DNA of 64,000 nucleotides from assembly GCA_905178155.1 (NCBI GenBank), contig CAJINV010000019.1, positions 626,475 through 690,474 on the forward strand, in the 5' to 3' direction. The translations under genes were made by a program, and so were the position numbers. The notes below the pieces were generated by a model, which saw only the letters and a program-made list of their open reading frames with translations, was not told where the DNA came from and did not search any database. Position 1 is the stretch's first letter. Every line of letters starts with the position of its first letter. Positions 45,501-57,200 of the stretch are shown piece after piece. This DNA is from Amoebophrya sp. A120 (lineage: Eukaryota; Sar; Dinophyceae; Syndiniales; Amoebophryaceae).

Positions 45501-46138
45501 AATACAGAGTTCAGAGTCATGCCAGACTAGCAGGACAAATCTTGCAATCTTCCAGACCCAGACAATTTTACAATCCATACCCGCCACCGGATCCCGAGAC
45601 ATTCGTCATTCCCAACACCGCAGTCATCGGAATGGACAATCGTTCCTCTTTTCCACATCCCCGGATTCACCATCAGATTTTCCTCCGGATCTAATCCCCT
45701 CTTCGGCCGAAACGCCCAGGACTCGATCACGCCATCCTGGAGTAGCGCGCTGTACCCCTTCTCCAAAAACTTTTTGTACGTGCTGTTCGCGGCGCGGCGG
45801 CGTAAGTTGCAGTGCTTCTCGAGGATGGCCGGGTTGGGAGAAGATTTCGGTTTGTCGAATTGATACGGGGGCTTTTGCGGAATTGCGACTACTACCGAAG
45901 AGCGAGCTGGTGTGGGGCTTCCAACGACTTGCGGATTCGGTTTCAAGTGGTACGCGAGGTGGGCCTCTTCTGCCGGCGGCACATCCAAGTCCGTTGTCGG
46001 CACCTTGGTCAGCGCGACCGCAACCGCGGGCGCCGCGGGCGGGGCTGCGCGACTAGCAATAGATTGCTGGGTGGAGACGAGGTGGCTACTCAGATCCAGC
46101 CCAAAGTGGGCACCGCTAACCCCATCGAGGAGATCCAT
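42588..46138 (-). CDS. Gene F: paralogue of E, unknown function, Tudor-like modules
   Basis: Four exons: 45580-46138, 44097-45321, 42921-43823, 42588-42714; 2799 nt, 932 residues. It has the same plan as gene E: head module (EKHCNLRRRAANSTYKKF, SWAFRP, NPGMWKRG, ECLGIRWRD), acidic linker, helical middle (VDKLRAGILEAACHRYF, KEAYHQLKKFGIRIY), a Cys-bearing stretch (NSCNLNPAGE, CGATG, LCFLP), then the end module (VGTQVEVLDKSR, WLLGKV, TGCAEIDF, LNRKLNVQ, NRIYPV). The ATG at 46138 gives MDLLDGVSGAHF and the stop is TAA at 42588. No signal peptide or membrane segment. I do not recognise a named family. Its three introner sites are all empty in gene E. Confidence 0.82.
42715..42920. mobile_element. 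Introner, eta family, in gene F
   Basis: 206 bp; TATGAGAGTGCACAACTC against GAGTTGTGCATTCTCATA. Flanking repeat weak. Rejoining reads EIDFLQSDGGLNRK. Gene E reads straight through (IDFLQPDGSLNRK). Confidence 0.85.
43824..44096. mobile_element. Introner, alpha family, in gene F
   Basis: 273 bp; flanks CTCGC and TTCAC (three of five bases alike). Rejoining reads LNPAGEALPRNHSPP. Gene E reads straight through (LDPAGEAVPRNHAPP). Confidence 0.9.
45322..45579. mobile_element. Introner, alpha family, in gene F
   Basis: 258 bp; flanked by CCCGC. Rejoining reads GIRWRDQTNNRLF. Gene E reads straight through (GVRWRDGANDRVF). Confidence 0.92.
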
Positions 46139-47357
46139 CTTGATTTTCTATTCTGGCGATAAATGGCGTTTAGTTGTGGGTAACACACAGTAGTGTAGGA
46201 AATACTCTGTGCACTAGACTATCGGGCGGGTGCAGAATTGAACTTCCACGTATGATTGCGAGTAGGTTTGGGTAGACGTGCCACCTCAGTCAGATGAACT
46301 TCTTCATCGACTTTGTTGAATGTGATACTGGCTACTGATCGCTCTGAGTAGCGAGAGACAGAAGAAAACGATCGCGAGAGACAGAGAGCGACAACGACAC
46401 AGCGAAGGCGACAAACGATGCGGCGACAACGAAGCAGAGATAAGTAGATCGGGTTTCTACGGCTGGGCCCATCCTCTAACCGTCCGAAATATAAAACAGG
46501 CTTTAGGCAACAAGACACACGCAACTTCAAGATGCGCGGATACGAACATGCTCGAGGAAACAATTGACATTTAGTTGGTCCTCCTCGTTGCCATACGATA
46601 CCGGTGCGGTCGGCCACTTCCTCATTTCGGAAAATCTGTCTTCTCACAACCTTCAGAGAATCGCGCATCAGAGTTTTTCCTTCGAAAGTTGAAGCGTAAA
46701 AATTCCGCGTGCCAGTTCAATTGCGTAGTTGATGATCTTCGCGATAATATAGTCGTTCCCTGTCCATCATATAGACAGCAGCTGCGACAGCAACTGCAGC
46801 TTCCTCGGCCCAAAATGAATCTTTGTTCTCGCTTAGTTCAGCTTTCTGACTCTTATCAACTAGAGGCGCTGTGGTCATAGTAGCGGTTTTTCAGGCAACA
46901 TCATCGTGCAAACATCAAAAAACTTTAGTGTTGCACTTGGTGACATGAGTCCTAATCGGTTCTTTGAAGGCGCAATTCAATTGTACCAAAAACCCCATAG
47001 CGAGGTTTTGCTCTGTCGGTCGTTAGTTGTCGCTTCGCAATTCGAAAACGCTGATGATACCGAAGTGGTATCACAGCGGAAAAAAACACCTGCTGAAAAA
47101 AGATGAAAAAGCGCCTGCTGTTGTCACAAGAAGACGCTTATCTTTCATCGGCAGTTCTATATCTGTAGACAGAAGATCTCGTCTCTCAGTTGCTAGTAGA
47201 ACTCTAGAAAGAGCTTCTAGAGCTCTACCCTAAATGATAAAATTGGATGACACTAAGGAAGTGGTTAGTCGTTAAGTTTACGCGAGAGTCTTTTCTACCT
47301 CTTCTGGATGAGTTCTAAATTATCATCTTCTCTTCAACCGAAGGACCTTCCTGCCCC
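46139..47357. other. Intergenic region between genes F and J
   Basis: About 1.2 kb with no supported gene or repeat. Confidence 0.5.
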
Positions 47358-50300
47358 TCACAGCGTTGGTTTGACGGGAGCTGCATCTGGCGCAGCGGCG
47401 GAGACCGCGAGCCAGAACGGCCCGCCAGTTTTTGGGTTCGACCAGTTGGCGATGACAGAGCCGAAGACCAGGGACATGATGGCAGACAGCTTGTATCCTA
47501 TGCAAAAACGTCCCCACACCAGAGTCGAGATGGTAAATCTGCTAGACAAATCAACCAGCTTTGGCTGTTTCGCATGACAAGTTTGTCCTTGTAATGTAAT
47601 CCTGTTTAGGTAGTTCAGCAGCATAGCAGATCTAGCATATGATGCTGATTATAGCATCACAAATCCCGCAACACGACTAGAGACTGCTTCTCATGGGTCT
47701 CCGCATGAGAAACATTTTCAGCATGCAGATTTGCATTACAACTCTGGGGTGGGTACATTTTTGCTCAGGATAGCTTGACCACAATGTTCAGGGACGGGCC
47801 GGAGGTGTCCTTGAGTGGGTCGCCGACGGTGTCACCGGTGACCGCGTTCTTGTGGGCGGAAGAACCTGTCGTGTGACAAAGATTTTCGCATAGCAGGAGA
47901 ATATGCTCGTCCTAGTAGAAATCGCATTGCAAATTCGGCCAGCATGACAAATGGAATTTTTCATGCTGTGGCACCTTGGGATGGAAATTTGTAATGCATG
48001 ATTGCAATATTACTGTTGAAATACCCTTTCCAAACTCCGGTCCCAAGCCACCAGCCTCAATGTATTTCTTTGCGTTGTCCCATGCGCCACCGCTGTTGCT
48101 CATGCTGATTGCCAGCTGAACCCCGGAGACGAGAGCACCTGATAGGAGGTTAATCATGTCATGTGTACTATGCGCATGAGAGAGTAAAAGTCTCAATGCT
48201 GCAGGTTTTTGCATCAGAAGCTACCGAAATGATCAAGATAGAAATCACTGCTCTATATTGAAAATCGCATCACACAATCTATACCTGACAGGACCCCGGC
48301 CGTGCAGTTCTTCCCAAACGCCAAGCCCGCGACGAGTGGGTATCAAATGTAAAAGTGTCTGGGTCTGGAAGAATGCAAGATTTGTCATGCATATTTCTCA
48401 TGACCCATAATGCCTGTAATGCTTGAACTAGCATCGCAGACTTTTAGAGGGCTTCCTGATGCACCTTCCGCATGAGAAATGGCCCGTCTGTGTAGCAAAA
48501 ACTGTACCCATTTTGCTGGTCATGCAATACAATTTTTTTTAGAGTCCAAAAACAGCATGACAAGTTCCAATCTTCCAGACCCAGACATTTTTACAGTTGA
48601 TAGTGGGGACAAGATGACCAGCGCACCCGGTGCGAGCATCTCACGCAGGGACGCTTCTGTGGAGATGGAAATGCAGCGCTGGTACTGGGGCTTGATTTCC
48701 CCGGAGAGAATTTTCGGGAACTGTTGCATGCACTCGTTGACCATGTCGTTCGCGGCTTCACCGACCGACTTCATGGTCATGGCCGAGAAGGCGTACGGCA
48801 TCATGGCACCGTAGAGAAGACCAGAGAAGCACCACGGGTCGAGGATGTCGACCGTCTCGACCTTTGAGTTGATGGGTTGTTTGCGTGGATGATTGGGTAG
48901 CACAAGACTAGTACAACCTTGATGAGTTGATGGGTAGCACAAGACTAGTACACCACGCAGAGTTTGTAAAGTCGATTGGAAGTACAAGTAGTAGTTCAGG
49001 AAGAAAATATAACAGTTACAGTTTATGTTTACCTGTGCCCGCACGCAGTACGCCCCGAACAAAGCCAGGGACACCAACGCCGCGCTGCCGATTGCGAATC
49101 CCTTTCCGATAGCCGCGGTTGTGTTTCCCGCCGCGTCCAGAGCATCCGTTCGACGGCGCACTTCCGGATATGAACTGCAAAAGTATCGCACTCGTAGTAT
49201 TGCAACACAAATTGGCTCAGCATGACAAACGGAATTTCTCATGCTGATTTAGCTTGAAAACGAAATTTGTCTTGCATGACTGCAATTACTACGAGTACGA
49301 TACTTTTGCAGTTCATACCGGACCCATACCGCACATTTCCGCGATTCCACCCGCATTGTCGCTGATCGGGCCGTAGACATCAATCGTCAACCCCATGGTC
49401 ATGGTGGACAGCATACCAATCGCACCCAGTGCGACACCGTAGGAACCGCACAGCGTGTAGGCAACGAGGATGGTCAAACCCAGGCAGGCAACCGGGATAA
49501 CGCAGGACAGGTACCCGAGGGCGAGGCCGTAGATGATACCGGTGGCGGCGGAGACGCGTTGGGTTTCGGAGATCTCGCGGACCGGGCGGTAAGAGTGGGA
49601 AGTGTAGTATTCCGTGACGAAACCTTGATTTGAGTTTTTCATCATGTGCAACAGAAATTTTCAGGTGCCAACACTAGCGCTAAGGCCCATTTCGCCCCAC
49701 AAATGATCAATCCGCTGATCGCGCCCACAAATGTATTCTATACCGATGATCAATCCGCTGATCGCGCCCAACACGCACGTATGAATTGTAAAAGCATCGC
49801 ACACTAGTAGTAATCGCATTACAAATTTGCGATGCATGACAAATGGAATTTCTCATGCTGATTTCCCTTGAAAAAGAGATTTGTCATGCATAAATGCGAT
49901 TACTACGACCACGATACTTTTGCACAGGATAACACGGGACAGCGGCGCCGAGCCACGTGACACCACGTGCGTTTGCGGCCAAGTCGAAGGTTCCGTCGGG
50001 CAGGCAGACCTTGGCGAGGATGAGAATGACGGGGATCTCCAGGAAGGTGGAGATGACGAGAACACCCTTCAGCGCCTTCTCAATGTCGGGGAGTTCGCGG
50101 ACCGGGTAAAATTGGTTGACAACGCACAGAGTGATGATACCGACCAGGATACCGGTGGAGGAAAGGAGAACCTGAGATAGTTTTGATGGAGGTTGATATG
50201 GTATACTCAGAGGCCGTCCGACGTTTCTTGTGGCAACTACGAAGAAAAGCTTTTCAACCGTTCTTGACATTATAATTGGGTCAGTAAATTTTTGTTTTTT

Positions 50301-52877
50301 CAACAACATTTGCAGACCAACCTGCGAATATCGGAAGAAAAAAGCGTCAAGGATTTTACATCACGAGAACCCCGAAAATAGGCGAAATGCGTTTTTATGA
50401 TTACATTTACAGTATCGATTCGCATTCCACAATCAAAAGGCATTTTTCAGCTCAATTGGAGGGTGAATTGCTATCGGCATCAGCAGATAGGCTGCCTATG
50501 CTGCTTTCAATTCTGCATCACGACAGGAGCAAAACTTGTGATGGAATTACCAGCTAACATGATGCTTTTGTAATGCAGAATCCGCAAAACAAAATCCTAT
50601 ACCGGGAACATCATGGCGGACCAGTTGTTGGCGATGCCATTCGCAAACGCGCCACTACTCGCCCCGACCACAAGAGCCGCACACGTCGCCTCCGCGAAGG
50701 AACCGAACAGATCTGCGCCCATACCGGCCACGTCCCCAACATTATCTCCCACGTTGTCGGCGATACACGCCGGGTTGCGCGGATCGTCCTCATCGAGCCC
50801 GTAGTCGTTCTTTCCGGAAAGATCCGCACCGACATCTGCAGCCTTGGTGTAGATACCGCCACCAACACGACCGAAGAGTGCGATGGAGGAACCACCTGAG
50901 AGTTTTTGCATAGATAGTGATTAAAAAGGAGTGGTTTGACAAGCTAGGGGGCCTGTTATTTGCAGCTGCGCCTGTATTTGAAACCGCTTCTGTCAGATGT
51001 GTGTTTATCGTTTGAGTTCTCCTTGCATCACTGACGACCTGGGAGGCCAAGTCAGGAAGCTATTTTTTCCTCACGAAGACGAGCTTTGCAACCTCATGGG
51101 GCAACTAAGAAGCGGCTCTTGCCTACTGGGACGGAGAGATCACCTCACACCAAATATTGGATTGGTGTGCGCGTCTTCAGTCGGCTCCCGAGTGTGATGT
51201 ATGAGGTGAAGTACCAATGGCAGATCAAGATCTCACTACACGACCTAAAGAAAACAGTCTCAGACCGAATTCGTGCAGTTCTTCATCACAGAGGCACGGC
51301 AAGCGTGCATCTTCGAACCAAGTAGCTTTTGGGTCATCATGCGCAGCACCTATACAGCCTTCAGCAATTAAGGGCCTTCACGGGCTATCCACAATCCAAC
51401 TTCGGAGAACCATCACCGCTTGCAGGGTGTGCAGGAAGCATAGTCTACAAAACCGTGTGCAAATAATGTCAGTCTACGTACGGGATTCTTTTGTGTCTTT
51501 CACAAGAAGCACGACGCACGTGCTACTCAGAAACTCACCAAGATTTGTTCCTCATTTCAACCACGGGCAAAAATACGCGATGTGCAACAGTCAGCTTCAT
51601 GTCACTTTCTTTCGAGTCTTTCACAGAGCACGCACAACGAGCGTGCCCCTCAGAAACTCACTAAGATTTGTTCACCATTCCGTCAACGAGCCAGTACGAC
51701 CCCAGCATGCGCTTATGACATTCAACCTACAAGAATAAGAACAAGACACCTACTTACAACGCAAGTATACCCAGTCCAAACCCAGCAATCGCGTCGAAGA
51801 TTGCGCTCTTGTCGCCGGCGAAGCCGAAGGGATCCGACGCGGACGTGTAGACCTGAATCAAAGCGTACAGAGCCAGCACTCCCAGAGAGACCAAGCTCAG
51901 CCCCATGACGCACCCGCCGCGGATGGCGACGTCGTACCCAGATGACAAATCCTTCCAGCACTCGTGCGCGGTCCTGACGTTCGTGTACACGGCGATTTTC
52001 ATACCGATGTAACCGGAGAGGATGGAGGTGATGGACCCGACGATGAAGGCGACCACCGTTCCGTAGTTCACCTGGGTCAGGATGCAGGAGAAGAGGATCA
52101 CGTAGACCGCCATGTACTGATATTCCTTCATCAAAAACGCGTTCGCGCCCTCCGCGATGTAGCCGCCGATCTCGGTCTATCAAATGTAAAAATGTATGGG
52201 TCTGGAAGAATCCAACTTGTCATGCTGATTTTGGATTCTAAAAAAATCTGTATTGCATGAGCAGCAAAGAGAATCCAAATTTTGCAGTACGGAAAGAGCA
52301 TTTGTCATGCGGAATAGGCATCAGGAAGCCCTCTAAAAACCTGTGATGCTAGGGCATGCATCACAGACTTGAGGAGTCATGCAAAATGTGCATGACAAAG
52401 CCGGCAATCTTCCAGACCCAGACATTTTTACAGTTGATACGGTCATGACGGAGAGAATCTTCTGGGTGTCCTCACCCAGCTGATCGGATTTTAGGAGTTT
52501 GTCCTTGTGTATCAAACGTAACAACGTCTGGGTCTGGAAGAGTGCATGTTTGTCATGCATATTTCTCATGACCCATGATGCCTGTAATGCATCACCTAGC
52601 ATCGCAGACTTTCAGAGGGCTTCCTGATGCACCTTCCGCATGAGAAGTGGCCTGTCCGTGTAGCACAAATTGCACCCCTCTCGCTGGTCATGCAATACAA
52701 ATTCTTTTAGAGTCCACAAAAAGCATGACAAGTTGCAATCTTCCAGACCCAGACATTTTTGCATTTGATATTGTGCCCGTTCATCTTCACGTTCCGGAGA
52801 AAAACGCACTCCTTCGCGGCCCAGCCCAGGCCCAAAAGGCACGGGGCCACGATGAGCCCGTCGATGAGGGGAGTCAT
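47358..52877 (-). CDS. Gene J: membrane H+-translocating inorganic pyrophosphatase
   Basis: Thirteen exons: 52771-52877, 52440-52509, 51771-52177, 50603-50895, 49932-50171, 49744-49779, 49318-49623, 49033-49168, 48603-48861, 48285-48340, 48025-48138, 47773-47865, 47358-47493; 2223 nt, 740 residues, normal for the family. Substrate-site motifs: [63 protein letters not shown] and [17 protein letters not shown]. The enzyme uses pyrophosphate to pump protons into vacuoles or acidic compartments. An alanine follows GNTT, the residue found in K+-dependent enzymes where K+-independent ones have lysine. Introns are six GT-AG (47866-48024, 48139-48284, 48862-49032, 49624-49743, 50172-50602, 50896-51770) and six introners. 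Confidence 0.97.
47494..47772. mobile_element. Introner, gamma family, in gene J
   Basis: 279 bp; flanked by GCTTG. Close relative of the element at 751. Rejoining reads [15 protein letters not shown]. Confidence 0.93.
48341..48602. mobile_element. Introner, alpha family, in gene J
   Basis: 262 bp; flanked by GTGGG. Rejoining reads [13 protein letters not shown]. Confidence 0.93.
49169..49317. mobile_element. Introner, beta family, in gene J
   Basis: 149 bp; TATGAACTGCAAAAGTATCG against CGATACTTTTGCAGTTCATA; flanked by CCGGA. Rejoining reads [15 protein letters not shown]. Confidence 0.93.
49780..49931. mobile_element. Introner, beta family, in gene J
   Basis: 152 bp; flanks GCACG and ACACG. 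It is followed by a 36-bp exon and then a 120-bp GT-AG intron. Rejoining reads [13 protein letters not shown]. Confidence 0.92.
50896..51770 (-). other. Long GT-AG intron of gene J
   Basis: 875 bp; donor GTATAC, acceptor CTCAG followed by exon GTGG. Inside, a segment of about 60 bp occurs twice in diverged form (about 51488-51548 and 51609-51671), each ending in CAGAAACTCAC then AAGATTTGTT. Confidence 0.85.
52178..52439. mobile_element. Introner, alpha family, in gene J
   Basis: 262 bp; flanked by CGGTC. Its inside is inverted relative to the neighbour at 52510. Rejoining reads [14 protein letters not shown]. Confidence 0.93.
52510..52770. mobile_element. Introner, alpha family, in gene J
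   Basis: 261 bp; flanked by TTGTG. Rejoining reads [13 protein letters not shown]. Confidence 0.93.
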
Positions 52878-54223
52878 CTTGTCGTTAGATTTGTCTTGTC
52901 GTTAGATTTTTTGTGTAGTACAACAACTGAAAATGATTTACTGGAGTAGTACACGCGTGGCGGTGTGATACTCCAGATTTTGACCTGAAAATTGGATTGA
53001 AAAAGGACCCTAATCGAATGCAAGATGCAAACGATAGAGGAATTAGTGTTGCTCTGCGGGGGAAGGTCGTGAAGATGAAATCGAATCTGAGAGCTGTATC
53101 TACGCAGTCTTTAAAGGCTAAAAAAGACACAACTGCATCTCGTGCGCTTCAAAATAGAAAAATCGGATCGATCGGTAGAGCTCGGCATGGAAATAATGTC
53201 TTCGTCAACGTTTCCAACCACAGTTTCGGCACCAGGTTCTCTACTTTGCGTACAATGTCGTCACGTGCACGTGCTAAAAAATACGATTTGATCACCAAGC
53301 TCACGAGTAGCCTCATGTCCTCGGATCAAAAATGCACGGCAGGATCATGGGGAAGGACGTTGAACTCAGTAGTGCAACTAGAACTACTGACAATCCGACA
53401 TAAAAATGGCTGAAAAATAAAGCTAGGAGCCTTCTCAGTAGAAGTCACAACCACCGCCACACAGCACATATCTGTTGTGATCTGCAACCCCCGATGGAGA
53501 GAGCCTTCATCGTATTTCGCTTCCTCCTAACGCCACGAGATCTCGATGCCAGTTTGGAGCAACAAAGAGCTCGGAGATCTGTATTGGCTTTGACAAGTCC
53601 TCCACCACTACATGAGACACAAACTGTTGACTTGCATCCATCATAAAAGGTACAAATGGAACCAGACCTTCATCGTCTCACCAAACCGCTGATCCTTGGT
53701 TCGCAATCCTGGAATGGAGAACACAACAGCACGCAAAGAGGACTGAGTTAGTTGCCTACAACGAGAAAGGCACTGGTAAACAGCGGCCAAGCCGCGCTAC
53801 ATTCAATGAGTACAGGAATCCACGCACAAATTTATAAATCGCAACAGTGATCGAAACAGGAAACAATGGAGGTTTCCGACAATCATTGGTCAGCTTTGTA
53901 CATGATGTGAAGCAAAACACTCGCAAGCTTCAATTCTTGTACATTTTGGAACGATTCTACAGGATTATCCTTTACAACGAGTAGCATACATTTCGCGAGC
54001 CTAGCGACACGGTTGTATACAATCGCTTTCTGCTTTATTGACAATTTTCATTCTACTTTTACGGTAAAGTTGTGATTGCTAAAAATAACTTTGTCTTTGT
54101 GATTGTGACATTTCGAAACTTAAGTTACTGCCTCGCTGTTCGTTTTCACGACGTTACTGCTAGTGTAGTAATGCACTCTTAATCTTTCAATGATCCATTC
54201 GATATTTTCCGCGCGTCCCTCCG
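52878..54223. other. Intergenic region between genes J and K
   Basis: About 1.3 kb. A plus-strand open frame (about 53020-53413) has no recognisable features. No repeats seen. Confidence 0.5.
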
Positions 54224-57200
54224 CTATTTCCACCCATTCTTCACCGGGCTCTTCCTGTTCATTGCGAATCCGCCGGTAAACTGGTGTATGGATTGCAAAA
54301 GTGTCTGGGTCTTGAAGATTCCGGGGCTTGTGATGCATATTTTGTATGATCCATGATACAGGTAATGCATGATCTAGCATCACAGATTTTTAGAGGGCTT
54401 CCTGATGCCTATTCGGCATGAGAAATTCCCTCTCCGCGTAACACAAACTGGCGGACTCCTGTTGCTGGTCACGCAATACAGATTTTTTTGGAATCCAAAG
54501 ACAGCATGACAAGTTGCAATCTTCCAGACCCAGACATTTTTGCAATCCATATGGTGATTCTTCGCAGTGTGCATGTCTACAATGGGGGACAACGGGGACA
54601 AGAAAAGCGGTACCTTGGACGGCGATTTTCCCAAGAGACCGCTCGCTTGCCCAGAAGCTGCTGTCAACGGGGAAACAAACTTGCTGCTGCTCCAGGGGGT
54701 GTTTCCGCCACCAACTGCGCCGTCATGATCTCCCTTCATTTTGTTCATCTTGGAAGGACTGACTTTCAACGGGGACAGCTGGCGCTTCGATGGACTCAGG
54801 GAGGAAAAATCGTCCATGGGATTCGACGATGCTGAGCCACCAGGTCCCCCTATCTCGGACGTGTGGTAGTCGTGCCCAGGCTGCTCCTGCACCACGAAGA
54901 ACTGCTGCGATGGGAGGCGCTTCCCCGGAGACGCCTCGAGTGGAGACAGGGTGATCTTGTATTTCCCTGCGTTTGGTCCACCAGCTGCTCCTAGATGATG
55001 CTGCTGTAATCCAGGTGCCTGTGCGGGTAGAGCTCCTCCTCTTGTCGACCACTTATTCGCCGGCGCATAAGACTGCATCATGATCGGTGGCTGCTTGTTC
55101 GGACTGGTTAGCGAAGGTATTCGGTGCACAATTGGAGGACTTGCATTTATTCCATGCTGATCTTGTTCATCCTGAGCCGACCCTTCTCGCGACCGTGACG
55201 CGTTCGTGTAGAGCGAAGTTTCGGCAAGAACTAGTTCCCGCCCGTGCACAACTTGGAGGTTCTGATCGCTGTAGCTGCCATCATCATATTCCTGATCGCC
55301 AGAAACAGCAGCTGCGGCAGCGTCTTCGGTGAGAAACGTTGCGCACGATGAGCCACCTTCCGCCTGTTCACCATTTTCGCCTCGCTGCTGAGAATGTTGG
55401 TCTTCGTTCTCGGTGTATTCGTGTGAAGAGTTCATCCCACCATCGTGGTCATCCCCTTCCCCACCACGTGACGACGTCCCAGAGACCGACTGCTGGTCAT
55501 GGTCGATCACCATGGAACCGGACAAATCCACGACCCCGCTGCGCATTCGCCGCTGCTTTTGCACGACACCGGAAGAGACGTTTTCCTCATCCAAAAGTGC
55601 CAACTGCTGGTGCGCAGTGTCGTTGTTTGGATTGTAAAAGCTGAAGGATTCTTGGTCATCTTCTTCCGGGTTGTCGTTGTTCCTCCGCCCGCCCTGATGG
55701 CCGGCGCGCTGATGTTGTGGAAACTGGTTTGGTTGTTCCTGCAGTAGTATCAAATGCAAAAATGTCTGGGTCTGGAAGATTCCAACTTGTCATGCTAAAT
55801 CTCAATCATGCAAAAATCTGTGTTGCATAATTCCCAAAAGCTGTCCACTTTCGACCATGTTGGGAGGAAGTTTCTCATGCAGGATAGGCATGGCATAGGC
55901 CTCACAGAGTCTGTCATGCGAAGTCCCGCATTCCGGACCTCATGAGTCATGGAAAGACTGCATGACAAGCTTACACCCTTCCAGACCCAGATATTTTTAC
56001 AGGTGATAAGTGACCCGCTCAATGTTGTCACTGTCGTTGTGCAACCAGCTTCGTCCCAGGTCGTGTCCAAATTCGTGTTGGTCAGAGAATTCTGTCCGTA
56101 GAGCAACTCGTTTTTATTCCCCAAAGAACCACCCCCAAGCCCGCTCTTCAGAGAGGATTTCCTGCTCTTATCAACAACAGGCTGAAAGAGATCCAACGCC
56201 AGACCATTGATTCCCGCTGCGTTGCCTTGCTGCCCCCCGGAAACCTGCACGCCGCCAGCAGCCCCCGCATTTCCACCACCATTCGCCATACTATTGATCA
56301 TTTGCGCCCGCTGAAAAATCTCCGCGTTGTCGTTCTCTTCCCCGGGGGCGAAAAACACGCGTAAAACACTCGTTTGCTCCAATTGCTGCTTTTGATTCTG
56401 TATGTCTTCTATTTTCCTTATCCGCCGCACCGCGTCCTGGTACAGCCGGTTGAAGACATTTCCCGGGTCGCGGGAGAGAAAATCCCCAAGGCCAGACTGC
56501 CGAAACATTTCCTCGTAGTTCGATGTTTGCTTATTTTCCATCCCGTTGCTGGATTCCATGTTCTCTTTCAGCCTCACTAGCCGCATCGACATCTCGTTGA
56601 TGATCAAGCGTAACCGCGAGATCGTCCTACTAGCTTCTTCCTTCTCCCTTTCCAACTCCTGCAGCCTCTGGAGCAATTCCTTCCGGGATTCCTTCGCGTA
56701 GTCCGTGCTGAGATTTTCGATCGTCGTGTCCAAAATCGCTTTCAATTGCGACTCGTGATCCAATTGATCCGGGTCGAGAGTCTTGATATCCCCACTTGTC
56801 TCCGACGCGGATTGATCATCGTTTTTCCGGTCTTTATTATGTTGACCATTTTCATTCGCTCCTGAACCTGATCGGTTGCTGGATTGTGGACGGCTGGGGT
56901 TTTGGGAATCATACTTGAGACGTTGCTGGGCGCTGTTATCGTCTTCCCCGTCGCGGTTATCGTCGGGCTCGGAGCCATCGCTGTTGTAGCCCCGCATCAG
57001 CTCCGGGTCAGAACCGTCCCAGCGCGGAACGGTGGCGCCCTGAAAGTGAAAGAATTTGTTTGACAAAAGCATCGTCTTTATGTAGTTGTAAACCACTCTT
57101 TAGGCAGGCGCTCGCGCACAGCATATTTCTCATACAGATCCTTCACAAACAGCAGCGAAATCTGTACCTGTTGTGTCTGTCTGAACGTGTCTTCCAGCTG

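Noticed and set aside
47308-47577. Plus-strand frame over the 3' end of gene J
   Set aside because: Antisense to a conserved pyrophosphatase exon and running into an introner.
52997-53413. Plus-strand frame of up to 138 codons upstream of gene J
   Set aside because: No ATG near its start, basic and without domain features, and opposite to every real gene here. Kept as noise unless transcripts are found.
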